Part shown: piece by piece, positions 23,638 to 31,795 of the stretch | How the letters are laid out: each line of letters starts with the position of its first letter | Numbering within the stretch: position 1 is the stretch's first letter | Assembly (NCBI GenBank): GCA_946414315.1 | Contig: CAMKNZ010000016.1 | Coordinates: forward strand, 1 to 48,997 | DNA length: 48,997 nucleotides | Direction: 5' to 3' | DNA from: an uncultured Clostridia bacterium | GTDB taxonomy: Bacteria; Bacillota; Clostridia; Christensenellales; Aristaeellaceae | Position numbers and translations under genes: made by a program | The notes under the pieces: model-generated | What the model saw: only the letters and a program-made list of their open reading frames with translations | Database searches by the model: none | What the model was told of the DNA's origin: nothing

Positions 23638-25125
23638 ATGAAGAAAATCATGGCTCTGGTTCTGGCGGCTCTGATGCTGCTGGGCTGCTGCAGCTTCGCT
23701 GTGGCGGAAGACGTCCCGGAAGGCTATCCGGCAAAGATCGAAGGCCTGGATCTGGGCGGACAGACTGTCTACATTTACGACTGGTGGTCCAATGACGACG
23801 AAGCGCATTCCAGCCGTAAGGCCGATCCGGACGAAGAAGAGCAGCTGCTCTACGAGTACCGTGACTGGCTCGAAGCCACCTACAACTGCAAGATCGTGAA
23901 CTGCGCCTGGGACAAGGGCGGTTGGGCAGAAAGCCCCCAGGAACTGGCCAACATGGTGAATGACGGACATGCCGATCAGCTGTGCTGCATCGTGATCGAT
24001 CCGAACTTCGCGGGCGGACCTCTGGCCAACGGCCTGCTGGAGCCCTGGGACATCGATCTGAGCGGATCTCAGTGGCTGACCTCCGTTTCCGACCTGATGA
24101 CCAAAGACGGCAAGGTTTACGGCGTGTTCGCCGGAGACCAGGAACCCCGTGAAGAAATCTTCTTCAACAAGAAGGTTCTGGAAGACGCCGGTATCGACTA
24201 CAACGAGATCTATGACCTGGCCGAAAAGGGCGAATGGACCTGGGCTGCGTTCGAAGGCTACATGGAAAAGGTTCTGCAGGATACCGACAACGACGGTATC
24301 TATGACATCTGGGCTCTGACCGGCAACGGCGACCGCCTCTTCCGTGGCTGCGTGTACGGCAACGGCGGCACCCTGTTCGACATGGTCGACGGCAAACTGG
24401 CCATCACCGCTGACAGCGACAAGACCCTGAAGGGCATCAAACAGCGCCAGGATTGGGATCGGTTCATGCCCCAGAAGGCTGACTTCGCTCCCGACGGTGA
24501 ATGGAACTGGTTCGAAGGCTTCTGGAAGCAGGGCACCACTGCCTTCTTCGTAGGCCAGAACTATGAAGGCTTCGGCGATGAGAGCTGCCTGATGCGGAGC
24601 TGCGACTTCGAGTGGGGCTGCGTCCCGTTCCCGAAGGGACCCGATGCTGACGACTACTACTATGCTGCCGTGAACAACATCGTTGTTGTTCCCGCCAAGT
24701 GCTACGACGCTGACACCGTGAAAGCGATCGAGCAGATCTACGCTCTGTACACCTATCCCACCCCCGGTATTGATCCCGAGACTTCCTGGATCGGCGATAA
24801 GTACACCTTCGCGGATGAGAAGGCTGTTGACATCACCTTCGCGACCCTGCGTGATCCCAAGCGTGCTGTTGGTAACAAGACCTACCTGCTGGGCGATGAG
24901 AACACCGTCCTGGGCAGCACCCTGATGTGGAACCTCGGCAGCGGAACCCCCGCTGAAATCGTCGAAGCTGCCCGTGAAGTGTGGCAGTTCCGCTGCGACG
25001 TCTTCAACGGCGACAAGACCAACGCCGACTTCGAAGAATATCAGGAGCAGAAGCAGAAGGAAGCTGAAGAAGCTGCCGCTGCTGCCGCTGCTGCTGAAGA
25101 AGCTGAAGAAGCTCCCGCTGAATAA
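23638..25125 (+). CDS. Sugar ABC transporter solute-binding lipoprotein
   Basis: The 495-residue protein has a short signal sequence ending in LMLLGCC, a plausible lipobox, so it is probably anchored by lipid. The body is a CUT1 type I solute-binding domain (GGQTVYIYDWWSNDDE, EEIFFNKKVLEDAGID, KGEWTWAAFEGYMEKVLQDTD). The C-terminal 30 residues are an Ala/Glu/Lys-rich tail ending EEAEEAPAE, which is unusual for the family. It has its own promoter and an AGGAGG ten bases before the ATG, and its codons look biased toward a preferred set, as in highly expressed genes. It likely feeds the second permease pair just upstream. Confidence 0.92.
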   Translation: MKKIMALVLAALMLLGCCSFAVAEDVPEGYPAKIEGLDLGGQTVYIYDWWSNDDEAHSSRKADPDEEEQLLYEYRDWLEATYNCKIVNCAWDKGGWAESPQELANMVNDGHADQLCCIVIDPNFAGGPLANGLLEPWDIDLSGSQWLTSVSDLMTKDGKVYGVFAGDQEPREEIFFNKKVLEDAGIDYNEIYDLAEKGEWTWAAFEGYMEKVLQDTDNDGIYDIWALTGNGDRLFRGCVYGNGGTLFDMVDGKLAITADSDKTLKGIKQRQDWDRFMPQKADFAPDGEWNWFEGFWKQGTTAFFVGQNYEGFGDESCLMRSCDFEWGCVPFPKGPDADDYYYAAVNNIVVVPAKCYDADTVKAIEQIYALYTYPTPGIDPETSWIGDKYTFADEKAVDITFATLRDPKRAVGNKTYLLGDENTVLGSTLMWNLGSGTPAEIVEAAREVWQFRCDVFNGDKTNADFEEYQEQKQKEAEEAAAAAAAAEEAEEAPAE

Positions 25126-25147
25126 GCAACAAGTTCAATGGTTTCCC

Positions 25148-25177
25148 GGACCGCCCGCAAGGGCGGTCCTTTCTTTT
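25148..25177 (+). terminator. Terminator after the second binding-protein gene
   Basis: A perfect GGACCGCCC-GCAA-GGGCGGTCC hairpin is followed by TTTCTTTTG. It closes the transporter locus before the GH10 gene. Confidence 0.9.
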
Positions 25178-25187
25178 GCAAAAAGAC

Positions 25188-25216
25188 TTGAAGAAATGAT
25201 TCCTAACGGGTAGAAT
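25188..25216 (+). promoter_or_regulatory. Promoter of the GH10 xylanase gene
   Basis: TTGAAG (25188-25193), 17-base spacer, TAGAAT (25211-25216). The -35 region TTGAAGAAAT is identical to that of the GH5 gene promoter at 27081. Confidence 0.65.
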
Positions 25217-25263
25217 ATGTACGAACAAGTCAGAACGACGAGCGGAAGAAAGGATGGGAAATC

Positions 25264-26820
25264 ATGACCAAGAGAATCCTGGCTTTATTGATGATTCTGT
25301 CTCTCCTGTGCGGATGCGTATCTGTGCTGGCAGACGAAGCTGTCACTGTTTACACTTCTGATTTCAGCGCAGATGAAGACGGTTGGTACGGCCGCGGATG
25401 CCAATCCTACCGTACCAATGAAAACACGCTGAAAAGTATCGGGCGCATGTCCGCATGGAACTCTCCAGGACGCGATTTTGACCTGATCGAGGGCGGGAAG
25501 TACGATCTGAGCGTTGAAGTAAAGCAGGACGATCTGGACAGCGCTGACTTTATGATCTCTATCGCACATTCCACAGAGGGCACGGAGACTTACGAAAACC
25601 TGGCTTACGGGACTGCAAAAAAAGGCGAATGGACGACGCTGAGGGGCACCTACTCAGCCGGCGCATTTGAGCGGTATGTGCTGTATGTGGAGACGACCGG
25701 CGCGGATACGCTGGATTTTGAAATCCGGAATTTTACCGTCACTGCACCGGAACCACTGCCTGAACCCAAGCCGACCGAACCCCCGATGGAGATTGAGGTA
25801 GCCGACAGCGTTCCCAGCCTGAAAGAAATCTATGCCGGCAAATTTGACTTCGGTTCCGCCGCTCCGCAGAGTGTATTTTCAAATCCCACCTGGACCAACC
25901 TGATCAAGGAACAGTTCAGCATCCTGACCCCCGAGAACGAGATGAAACCGGATTCGGTTCTTGACGTGGCGAAGAGCAGGAAACTGGTCGAACAGACCGG
26001 GGACGAAACGGCGGTTGCCGTTCACTTTACAGCCGTTCAGCCGCTATTGCGGTTTGCCAAGGAAAACGGTCTGAAGGTTCATGGCCATACACTGCTCTGG
26101 CACAGCCAGACTCCCGGCTCGCTGTTCCATGAAGGATATGACGCGATGAAACCCCTGGTCACGCGGGAAGTCCTGCTGGGCCGGATGGAAAACTATATCA
26201 AGGGCGTTATGGAATACCTGAAGGAGAACTATCCCGGCGTCGTGGTTTCCTGGGACGTGCTGAACGAAGCGGTGGACGACGGCGCAGGCATACTGCGGAA
26301 CAGCAACTGGAAAAAGATCATCGGTAATGATTATCCGAATTATGCTTTTGCCTTTGCCCGGAAGTACGCCGAAGAAGGAACGCTGCTGTATTACAACGAC
26401 TATAACACTGCCTATGGGAACAAGCGGAAGGGCATCCTGAAGCTTCTGAACAGCCTGATCCCTGAGGGAAACATCGACGGATATGGCTTCCAGATGCATC
26501 ACAGCGTCGGCGAACCGAGCAACGGGATGATCAAGGCAGCTGTGGATGAGATCGCCGCAACCGGGCTCCGACTTCGCGTCAGCGAGCTGGATATCGGCGT
26601 GAACAGCAAAACAGAAAAATCGTTTACGAATCAGGCAAAGAAATACGCCGACGTGATGAAGATCATCCTGTCTCACGCCGATCAGTTTGAAGCCGTTCAG
26701 GTTTGGGGGCTGACGGATATGATGAGCTGGCGTGCCAGTAACTCTCCATTATTGTTTGACGGGAGAGGCAATCCGAAACCGGCCTTCTGGGCGGTAGCCG
26801 ATCCGTATTCAGTGAAGTAA
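25264..26820 (+). CDS. Secreted GH10 endo-beta-1,4-xylanase with N-terminal carbohydrate-binding module
   Basis: The 518-residue protein has a signal sequence (about 1-23; LCGC may serve as a weak lipobox). A beta-sandwich module of CBM4/9/22 type (about 27-160, DFSADEDGWYGRG ... LDFEIRNFTV) leads through a Pro/Glu linker to a complete GH10 barrel (from about 185). The catalytic acid/base is Glu335 in WDVLNEAVDD and the nucleophile is Glu441 in RVSELDIG. GH10 enzymes cut xylan internally and tolerate substituted chains. It has its own promoter and lies between two terminators. Products would be xylo-oligosaccharides, fitting the importers upstream. Confidence 0.93.
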   Translation: MTKRILALLMILSLLCGCVSVLADEAVTVYTSDFSADEDGWYGRGCQSYRTNENTLKSIGRMSAWNSPGRDFDLIEGGKYDLSVEVKQDDLDSADFMISIAHSTEGTETYENLAYGTAKKGEWTTLRGTYSAGAFERYVLYVETTGADTLDFEIRNFTVTAPEPLPEPKPTEPPMEIEVADSVPSLKEIYAGKFDFGSAAPQSVFSNPTWTNLIKEQFSILTPENEMKPDSVLDVAKSRKLVEQTGDETAVAVHFTAVQPLLRFAKENGLKVHGHTLLWHSQTPGSLFHEGYDAMKPLVTREVLLGRMENYIKGVMEYLKENYPGVVVSWDVLNEAVDDGAGILRNSNWKKIIGNDYPNYAFAFARKYAEEGTLLYYNDYNTAYGNKRKGILKLLNSLIPEGNIDGYGFQMHHSVGEPSNGMIKAAVDEIAATGLRLRVSELDIGVNSKTEKSFTNQAKKYADVMKIILSHADQFEAVQVWGLTDMMSWRASNSPLLFDGRGNPKPAFWAVADPYSVK

Positions 26821-26846
26821 TGAATAACCCAATATATGTTCAAAAA

Positions 26847-26878
26847 GGGGGAAGAGCATTGTCTCTTCTCCATTTTTC
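26847..26878 (+). terminator. Terminator after the GH10 gene
   Basis: A nine-pair stem (GGGGAAGAG with CTCTTCTCC, one G.U pair) closes a CATTGT loop and is followed by ATTTTT. Confidence 0.8.
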
Positions 26879-27080
26879 GTAAAAAACCAAGATACACAAA
26901 TGCAGGTTTCCCAAAGGGACAATAAATATGTCACTGGGGGAAAATGAAACTATTATAATGGGATATCAAACTTTGGACGGAGCTGTCCCAGGCTCGAATG
27001 AAGATAGAAACCACCGAGTGCGGGGAGAGATAAGGAAATAAAGTTGATCATAACTTCTGCATTTTTTGCTTTATGACGGA
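26879..27080. other. AT-rich intergenic region upstream of GH5 with a possible second promoter
   Basis: No gene is visible here. A perfect TATAAT at 26954-26959 lacks a good -35 box. GGGACAATAAATATGTC at 26916-26932 resembles the GGGACA-ATAA-TGTCCC hairpin ahead of serC. The stretch from 26975 to 27050 is richer in G and could be a structured leader if the upstream TATAAT is used, but I see no known riboswitch. Confidence 0.35.
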
Positions 27081-27109
27081 TTGAAGAAATACGGTGAATC
27101 GATTATAAT
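27081..27109 (+). promoter_or_regulatory. Promoter of the GH5 endoglucanase gene
   Basis: TTGAAG (27081-27086), 17-base spacer, TATAAT (27104-27109), 35 bases before the ATG. It shares TTGAAGAAAT with the GH10 promoter. Confidence 0.75.
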
Positions 27110-27143
27110 GACAAAAAAACAGAAAACGAAAGGAGATAAATGA

Positions 27144-28394
27144 ATGCGGGGCAGAAGTCTTTGTGCACTGATCCTTATGATTGTAATGGCGATCTGCGCG
27201 ATTCCTGGACTGGCGGATATGCCGGTTCAGACGGAGGAGATTACGATCCCGGTGATCGATGATCTGGAAACGTTTGATATTCCAGACAATGATGCGATGG
27301 CGTTGATGCGGGACATGAAGTGCGGATGGAATCTGGGAAATACGTTTGACGCATATAACGGTTATACCGCTTATTACAGCGGGATAGAGATGGAATCGAG
27401 CTGGGTTGGATCAAAAACCAGAAAAAAACTGATCCAGACCATCAAGGATGCAGGATTTGGAATGATTCGAATTCCGGTAAGCTGGCATAACCATGTGGAT
27501 AAGAATGGAATAATCAACCAGGAATGGATGGATCGGGTGAAACAGGTAGCCAGCTGGGCACTGGAATCGGATATGTATGTGATTGTTAATGTACATCATG
27601 ACAATCATAAACGTTTTTTTTATCCTGATGAAGCACATTATGAACAATCCGCGGTTTACCTGACCAATGTATGGACACAGATGGCAGAGGCATTTGGAGA
27701 GTACGATGATCATCTGATCCTAGAATCTTTGAATGAACCCAGGCTTGTAGATACGCCGCTGGAATGGAACTGGTCGGCTAACAACGCCCAGTGCCGAGAA
27801 GCAGCTGAATGCATAAACAAGCTGAACCAGTTATTTGTAGATACGATACGCGCCACAGGAGGCAATAATGCAACACGTTATCTGGCTGTTCCAGCCTATG
27901 ATGCCTCCCCATGGTATGCCTGCAATGAACTGTTTAAACTTCCGGAAGATCCTGCCGATAACAGGATTATCGTGGAAGCTCACGCTTATACACCATACAA
28001 TTTTGCACTGAACCTGAAGAGCACGGACAAGGATTTTGATCTGGTAAAAAGCGGGAACAAGAAAAAGGAAATCGATAGTTTTCTGAACGGCCTTTATCAG
28101 CGATTTGTTTCAAAAGGTATACCTGTCATGATGGATGAATTTGGTGCGCTTGAAAAAGACGGGAACCTGCAGGATCGTGTGAATTTCGCTGCGTACTATG
28201 TTGCAGCAGCTGCTGCTCGTGGAATCCCTTGTGTGTGGTGGGATAATCATTGTTTTACAGGAGTGGACAGCGAACGATTCGGCCTGATCAGAAGAGGTAT
28301 GTCGGAATGGGTCTATCCGGATATCGTCCTGGCGATCCAGAGAAACTGCCTGTATAACCGGGAAGAAAACGCGGAGGAAGCGCCTGCGGCCTGA
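27144..28394 (+). CDS. Secreted GH5 endo-beta-1,4-glucanase (subfamily 4-like)
   Basis: The 416-residue protein has a signal peptide (about 1-24) and a single GH5 barrel, with no carbohydrate-binding module. KCGWNLGNTFDAY near the N-terminus is characteristic of subfamily GH5_4. The acid/base is Glu198 in LNEPR, the nucleophile Glu332 in MDEFGA, and VHHDNH holds conserved His residues. GH5_4 enzymes cut cellulose, mixed-linkage glucan, xyloglucan or xylan. The C-terminus ends AEEAPAA, like the tail of the solute-binding protein at 23638. The gene is visibly richer in A and T than its neighbours, which may mean later acquisition. AGGAG lies eight bases before the ATG. Confidence 0.92.
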   Translation: MRGRSLCALILMIVMAICAIPGLADMPVQTEEITIPVIDDLETFDIPDNDAMALMRDMKCGWNLGNTFDAYNGYTAYYSGIEMESSWVGSKTRKKLIQTIKDAGFGMIRIPVSWHNHVDKNGIINQEWMDRVKQVASWALESDMYVIVNVHHDNHKRFFYPDEAHYEQSAVYLTNVWTQMAEAFGEYDDHLILESLNEPRLVDTPLEWNWSANNAQCREAAECINKLNQLFVDTIRATGGNNATRYLAVPAYDASPWYACNELFKLPEDPADNRIIVEAHAYTPYNFALNLKSTDKDFDLVKSGNKKKEIDSFLNGLYQRFVSKGIPVMMDEFGALEKDGNLQDRVNFAAYYVAAAAARGIPCVWWDNHCFTGVDSERFGLIRRGMSEWVYPDIVLAIQRNCLYNREENAEEAPAA

Positions 28395-28402
28395 GCATAC
28401 AG

Positions 28403-28433
28403 GGCCGGTTCTGTAATGAACCGGCCTGTTTTT
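28403..28433 (+). terminator. Terminator after the GH5 gene
   Basis: A perfect GGCCGGTTC-TGTAAT-GAACCGGCC hairpin is followed by TGTTTTT. Confidence 0.9.
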
Positions 28434-28438
28434 CATGG

Positions 28439-28467
28439 TTGCATGTAAACGTTTGCTGTGATAAGAT
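28439..28467 (+). promoter_or_regulatory. Promoter of the GH94 gene with a cre/LacI-type operator in the spacer
   Basis: TTGCAT (28439-28444), 17-base spacer, TAAGAT (28462-28467). The spacer is filled by TGTAAACGTTTGCT (28444-28457). This has the AAACGTTT palindromic core of LacI-family operators and two mismatches to the CcpA cre consensus. A protein bound there would block polymerase, so carbon catabolite or substrate-specific repression is likely. Confidence 0.6.
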
Positions 28468-28506
28468 GATAACAGAATTACGGGACACAATACAGGAGGA
28501 ATACAG

Positions 28507-30894
28507 ATGAATTACGGGTATTTTGACGAAAAAGCCAGAGAGTATGTCATTACAAACCCCAACACCCCGGCACCCTGGGCCAACTATCTGGGATCGCCGG
28601 AATACGGCGCGATCGTGACGCAGAACGCGGGCGGATACAGCTTTGTGAAGAGCGGGGCGGCCGGCCGGATCCTCCGTTATACATTCAATCAGTTTGACGA
28701 GCCCGGAAGGTATATCTATCTGCGGGACGAAGAGACAGGCGATTTCTGGTCCGCAAGCTGGAAACCGGTGGCAAAACCGCTGGATGAATACAAGACAGAA
28801 TGCCACCACGGCACAAGCTATACCGAAATCGTCAGCGAATACAACGGCATCCGCAGCCGCGCACTGTATTACGTTCCCATGGGGGCGACCCATGAGGTGT
28901 GGCGGATCAGCCTGGAAAACCTGACGGACAAGCCGAGGAAGATCAGTGTTTTCGGTTATGCCGAGCTGACGACCGAAAGCCTGTATACACAGGACCTGGT
29001 AAACATGCAGTATACGCAGTTTATCACCAAGACTGAATTCCACGACAGCTTTATCCTGGAGCAGATCAACGAATTCAACTATCCGAGACCAGACGGCACG
29101 ACGGGCAGGGAACGGTTCTTCGGCCTGGCCGGCGCGCCTGTGGCCAGCTATACCGGGCGGCGCGAGCAGTTCCTGGGAAGAAACCGCTTTGACAAACCCC
29201 AGGCGGTACTGGACGGAAAATGCGACAACAGCCTGAACTACAACGCGAATCCCTGCGGCGCCCTGCAGTGCAGCATCGCGCTGAAACCGGGTGAGAAGCA
29301 GACAGCCGCCTTCCTGCTTGGCCAGAAGACCGTGTTTGAAGCCAAAGAGATCATGGACCGGTATGCCAGGACAGCAGAGACAGTGGATAAAGAGCTTCAG
29401 GAGCTTATCGCCTACTGGCACGGCGAACTGGAGAACCTGAAGATCGCCACGCCTGACAAGAACTTTGACGCGATGATCAACACCTGGAATGCTTTCCAGT
29501 GTTTCACCACCTTTGTATGGAGCCGGGCTGCCAGCCTGGTATACTGCGGAGAACGGAACGGATACGGATACCGGGACACCGTGCAGGACATCCAGGGCAT
29601 TATGCACCTGGATCCGGAACTGGCAAGGAAACAGCTTACGTTCATGCTGAGCGCTCAGGTACATCACGGAGCGGGCCTGCCGCTGGTTAAGTTTAACCAT
29701 AACGCCGGGCATGAGGATACGCCTGAACAGGAGAGTTATGTGAAGGCGACAGGGCATCCGAGCTACCGGGCGGACGACGCGCTGTGGCTGTTCCCGACGG
29801 TCTACAAGTATGTGGCTGAAACCGGAAACACCGCGTATCTGGACGAAGAGATCCCGTTTGCGGATAAGGATAGCGGCACGGTAAAGGAACACCTGAAACG
29901 GGCGATCAATTTCAGCATGACCCATCTGGGACCGCACGGAATGCCGGCGGGCCTGCATGCGGACTGGAACGACTGCCTGGTACTGGGCGATCAGGGAGAG
30001 AGCACGTTCGTTGCTTTCCAGCTGTATTACGCGCTGAACATCATGAAGGAGTTCTGCGAGGACGAGCCGGAATATGTGGCATATCTGAACGAGACCTCTG
30101 ACAAACTGCTGAAGATCCTGAACGACCTGTGCTTTGAAGGCGACAGGTTTATCCGCGGCTTCCGGGATACGGGCGATATCATCGGCAGCAAGAAAGACAA
30201 TGAAGCGGCAATGTGGCTGAACCCCCAGAGCTGGGCCGTGATCAGCCGTGCAGCCACGCCGGAGCAGGCGGAGCAGATCCTGAATACTGCGAACGAGAAA
30301 CTGAATACGCCGTACGGCCTGGAACTGATGCAGCCCAGCTACCGGTATGAGTATTTCGAAGGCGCCCGGATGAGACTGTTCAACCCCGGAACCAAAGAGA
30401 ACGGCGGCATTTTCTGCCAGCCCCAGGGCTGGGCGATCCTCGCGGAAGCGCTGTGCGGACACGGAAACCGGGCGTTCAAGTATTACGAAGAGAGCAGCCC
30501 CGCTTCCTTCAACGACGACGCCGACCGTAGGGTGATCGAACCCTATGTGCATGGCCAGTTTATCGAAGGACATGAGAGTCCCTTTGCCGGACGGAGCCAT
30601 GTACACTGGCTGACGGGAACCGCGAGCACCGTTATGGTCGGCTGTGTGGAAGGAATCCTGGGCCTGCGGCCGACAACGAAGGGCATTGAAATCTGTCCTG
30701 CGATTCCGAGCGAATGGGACGGGTTCACGATGGAGAAGGTCTTCCGCGGGAAGAAGCTGCATATCAAGGTGGATAATGCAGCGCATAAAGAGGGAAATCC
30801 CACTAAGATCATCCTGAACGGCGCTGAGAGGCCTGCAGGGCTGATTCCGGAGAACGAGCTGAAGGCAGAAAATGAGATCACTGTCGTGATGTGA
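28507..30894 (+). CDS. GH94 disaccharide phosphorylase, cellobiose phosphorylase-like
   Basis: The 795-residue cytoplasmic protein has the length of cellobiose and chitobiose phosphorylases and lacks a signal peptide. It starts like both families (MNYGYFDEKAREYVIT, NAGGYSF, YIYLRDEETGDFWS). It carries the catalytic DWNDC motif at about 486-490, and GYGYRDTVQDIQG in the substrate region. These enzymes split beta-linked disaccharides with phosphate and so save ATP. Neighbouring beta-glucan and xylan enzymes favour cellobiose or another plant-derived disaccharide. The substrate-loop residues differ from characterised cellobiose enzymes, so the exact sugar is open. AGGAGG lies seven bases before the ATG. 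trmO follows after one base. Confidence 0.85.
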   Translation: MNYGYFDEKAREYVITNPNTPAPWANYLGSPEYGAIVTQNAGGYSFVKSGAAGRILRYTFNQFDEPGRYIYLRDEETGDFWSASWKPVAKPLDEYKTECHHGTSYTEIVSEYNGIRSRALYYVPMGATHEVWRISLENLTDKPRKISVFGYAELTTESLYTQDLVNMQYTQFITKTEFHDSFILEQINEFNYPRPDGTTGRERFFGLAGAPVASYTGRREQFLGRNRFDKPQAVLDGKCDNSLNYNANPCGALQCSIALKPGEKQTAAFLLGQKTVFEAKEIMDRYARTAETVDKELQELIAYWHGELENLKIATPDKNFDAMINTWNAFQCFTTFVWSRAASLVYCGERNGYGYRDTVQDIQGIMHLDPELARKQLTFMLSAQVHHGAGLPLVKFNHNAGHEDTPEQESYVKATGHPSYRADDALWLFPTVYKYVAETGNTAYLDEEIPFADKDSGTVKEHLKRAINFSMTHLGPHGMPAGLHADWNDCLVLGDQGESTFVAFQLYYALNIMKEFCEDEPEYVAYLNETSDKLLKILNDLCFEGDRFIRGFRDTGDIIGSKKDNEAAMWLNPQSWAVISRAATPEQAEQILNTANEKLNTPYGLELMQPSYRYEYFEGARMRLFNPGTKENGGIFCQPQGWAILAEALCGHGNRAFKYYEESSPASFNDDADRRVIEPYVHGQFIEGHESPFAGRSHVHWLTGTASTVMVGCVEGILGLRPTTKGIEICPAIPSEWDGFTMEKVFRGKKLHIKVDNAAHKEGNPTKIILNGAERPAGLIPENELKAENEITVVM

Positions 30895-30895
30895 T

Positions 30896-31558
30896 ATGAA
30901 GATCATTGCAAGAATCCGGAACGCATATGACGGGAAGTTCGGAGTGCCGCGTCAGAGCGGGCTGGTGGAACAGGTTGTATCCACGATCGTGTTTGAATCG
31001 GAATACCGGGTGGCAGAGGCACTGAGGGGAATCGAAGAGTTTTCCCATCTGTGGCTGATCTGGGCCTTTGACCGGGCGGAAAGGGAAGAATGGTCTCCGA
31101 CTGTCCGGCCACCCCGCCTCGGCGGGAACCAGCGGGTAGGCGTGTTCGCGACAAGGTCACCGTACCGGCCCAACGCCATCGGGCTCAGCTGCGTCAGGCT
31201 GCTGGGCATGGAAAAAAGCGGCGAGGGAACGGTGCTGAAAGTGGCCGGGGCGGATCTGATGAACGGGACGCCGATCTATGATATCAAACCGTATCTGCCA
31301 TATGCTGACTGCCGACCGGAAGCCACGGGCGGATTTACGGACCGGACCGAGAAACGAACGGTAAAGGTCGATATTCCAGGAAAGACCGCAAAAGGAATCA
31401 ACGCGCAGGAACTGGAAGCGCTGAAAGCAGTGCTGGAACAGGATCCGCGGCCGGCCTACCAGGACGATCCGGAAAGGGTATATGCCTTTGAATTCGGCGG
31501 AAAGCATGTGGAATTCAAAGTAAATGACCATGTGCTGACGGTAACAGAGATCAGGTGA
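30896..31558 (+). CDS. trmO: tRNA (m6t6A37) methyltransferase TrmO/TsaA family
   Basis: The 220-residue protein has the TrmO fingerprint: GVPRQSGLVEQ, EEFSHLWLIWAF, RPPRLGGNQRVGVFATRSPYRPNAIGLS and the LMNGTPIYDIKPYLPYAD strand. TrmO uses S-adenosylmethionine to N6-methylate t6A37 in tRNA-Thr and improves decoding of ACC/ACU codons. The C-terminal extension after the core domain is typical. It starts one base after the GH94 stop codon with no separate promoter visible, so it is cotranscribed with a sugar enzyme for no obvious reason. A terminator ends the unit at 31647. Confidence 0.88.
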   Translation: MKIIARIRNAYDGKFGVPRQSGLVEQVVSTIVFESEYRVAEALRGIEEFSHLWLIWAFDRAEREEWSPTVRPPRLGGNQRVGVFATRSPYRPNAIGLSCVRLLGMEKSGEGTVLKVAGADLMNGTPIYDIKPYLPYADCRPEATGGFTDRTEKRTVKVDIPGKTAKGINAQELEALKAVLEQDPRPAYQDDPERVYAFEFGGKHVEFKVNDHVLTVTEIR

Positions 31559-31646
31559 CTTACTACAGGGGATTCCGATTCCCTGAAATCGTCCGGAGTG
31601 TTCCAACGATCATCAGATGAATGACGTTATCGGTTGACAGGATCAG

Positions 31647-31680
31647 GAGAAGCTGACGCAAAACGCAGCTTCTCTTTTTT
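31647..31680 (+). terminator. Terminator after trmO
   Basis: GAGAAGCTG and CAGCTTCTC pair around a ten-base loop and are followed by TTTTTT. Confidence 0.85.
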
Positions 31681-31758
31681 GTATTCCTGTTGATTTTAGG
31701 GTTGCTTTTTTGGACAAGGTATGGCATACTACATCATGTGGTTGAAAAATAACCCTGT

Positions 31759-31774
31759 GGGACAATAATGTCCC
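31759..31774 (+). promoter_or_regulatory. Small hairpin GGGACA-ATAA-TGTCCC upstream of serC
   Basis: This perfect six-base stem with a four-base loop ends nine bases before the AGGAGG of serC. It could be an operator or a translation-control hairpin. A diverged copy lies at 26916-26932. Confidence 0.35.
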
Positions 31775-31795
31775 AGTTAGTAAGGAGGATGAACT

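Noticed and set aside
11575-25125. An ABC ATPase hidden in the transporter locus
   Set aside because: No Walker A, LSGGQ signature or Walker B set is present in any of the encoded proteins. The propeller, Yip1 and DUF5696 genes are not ATPases.
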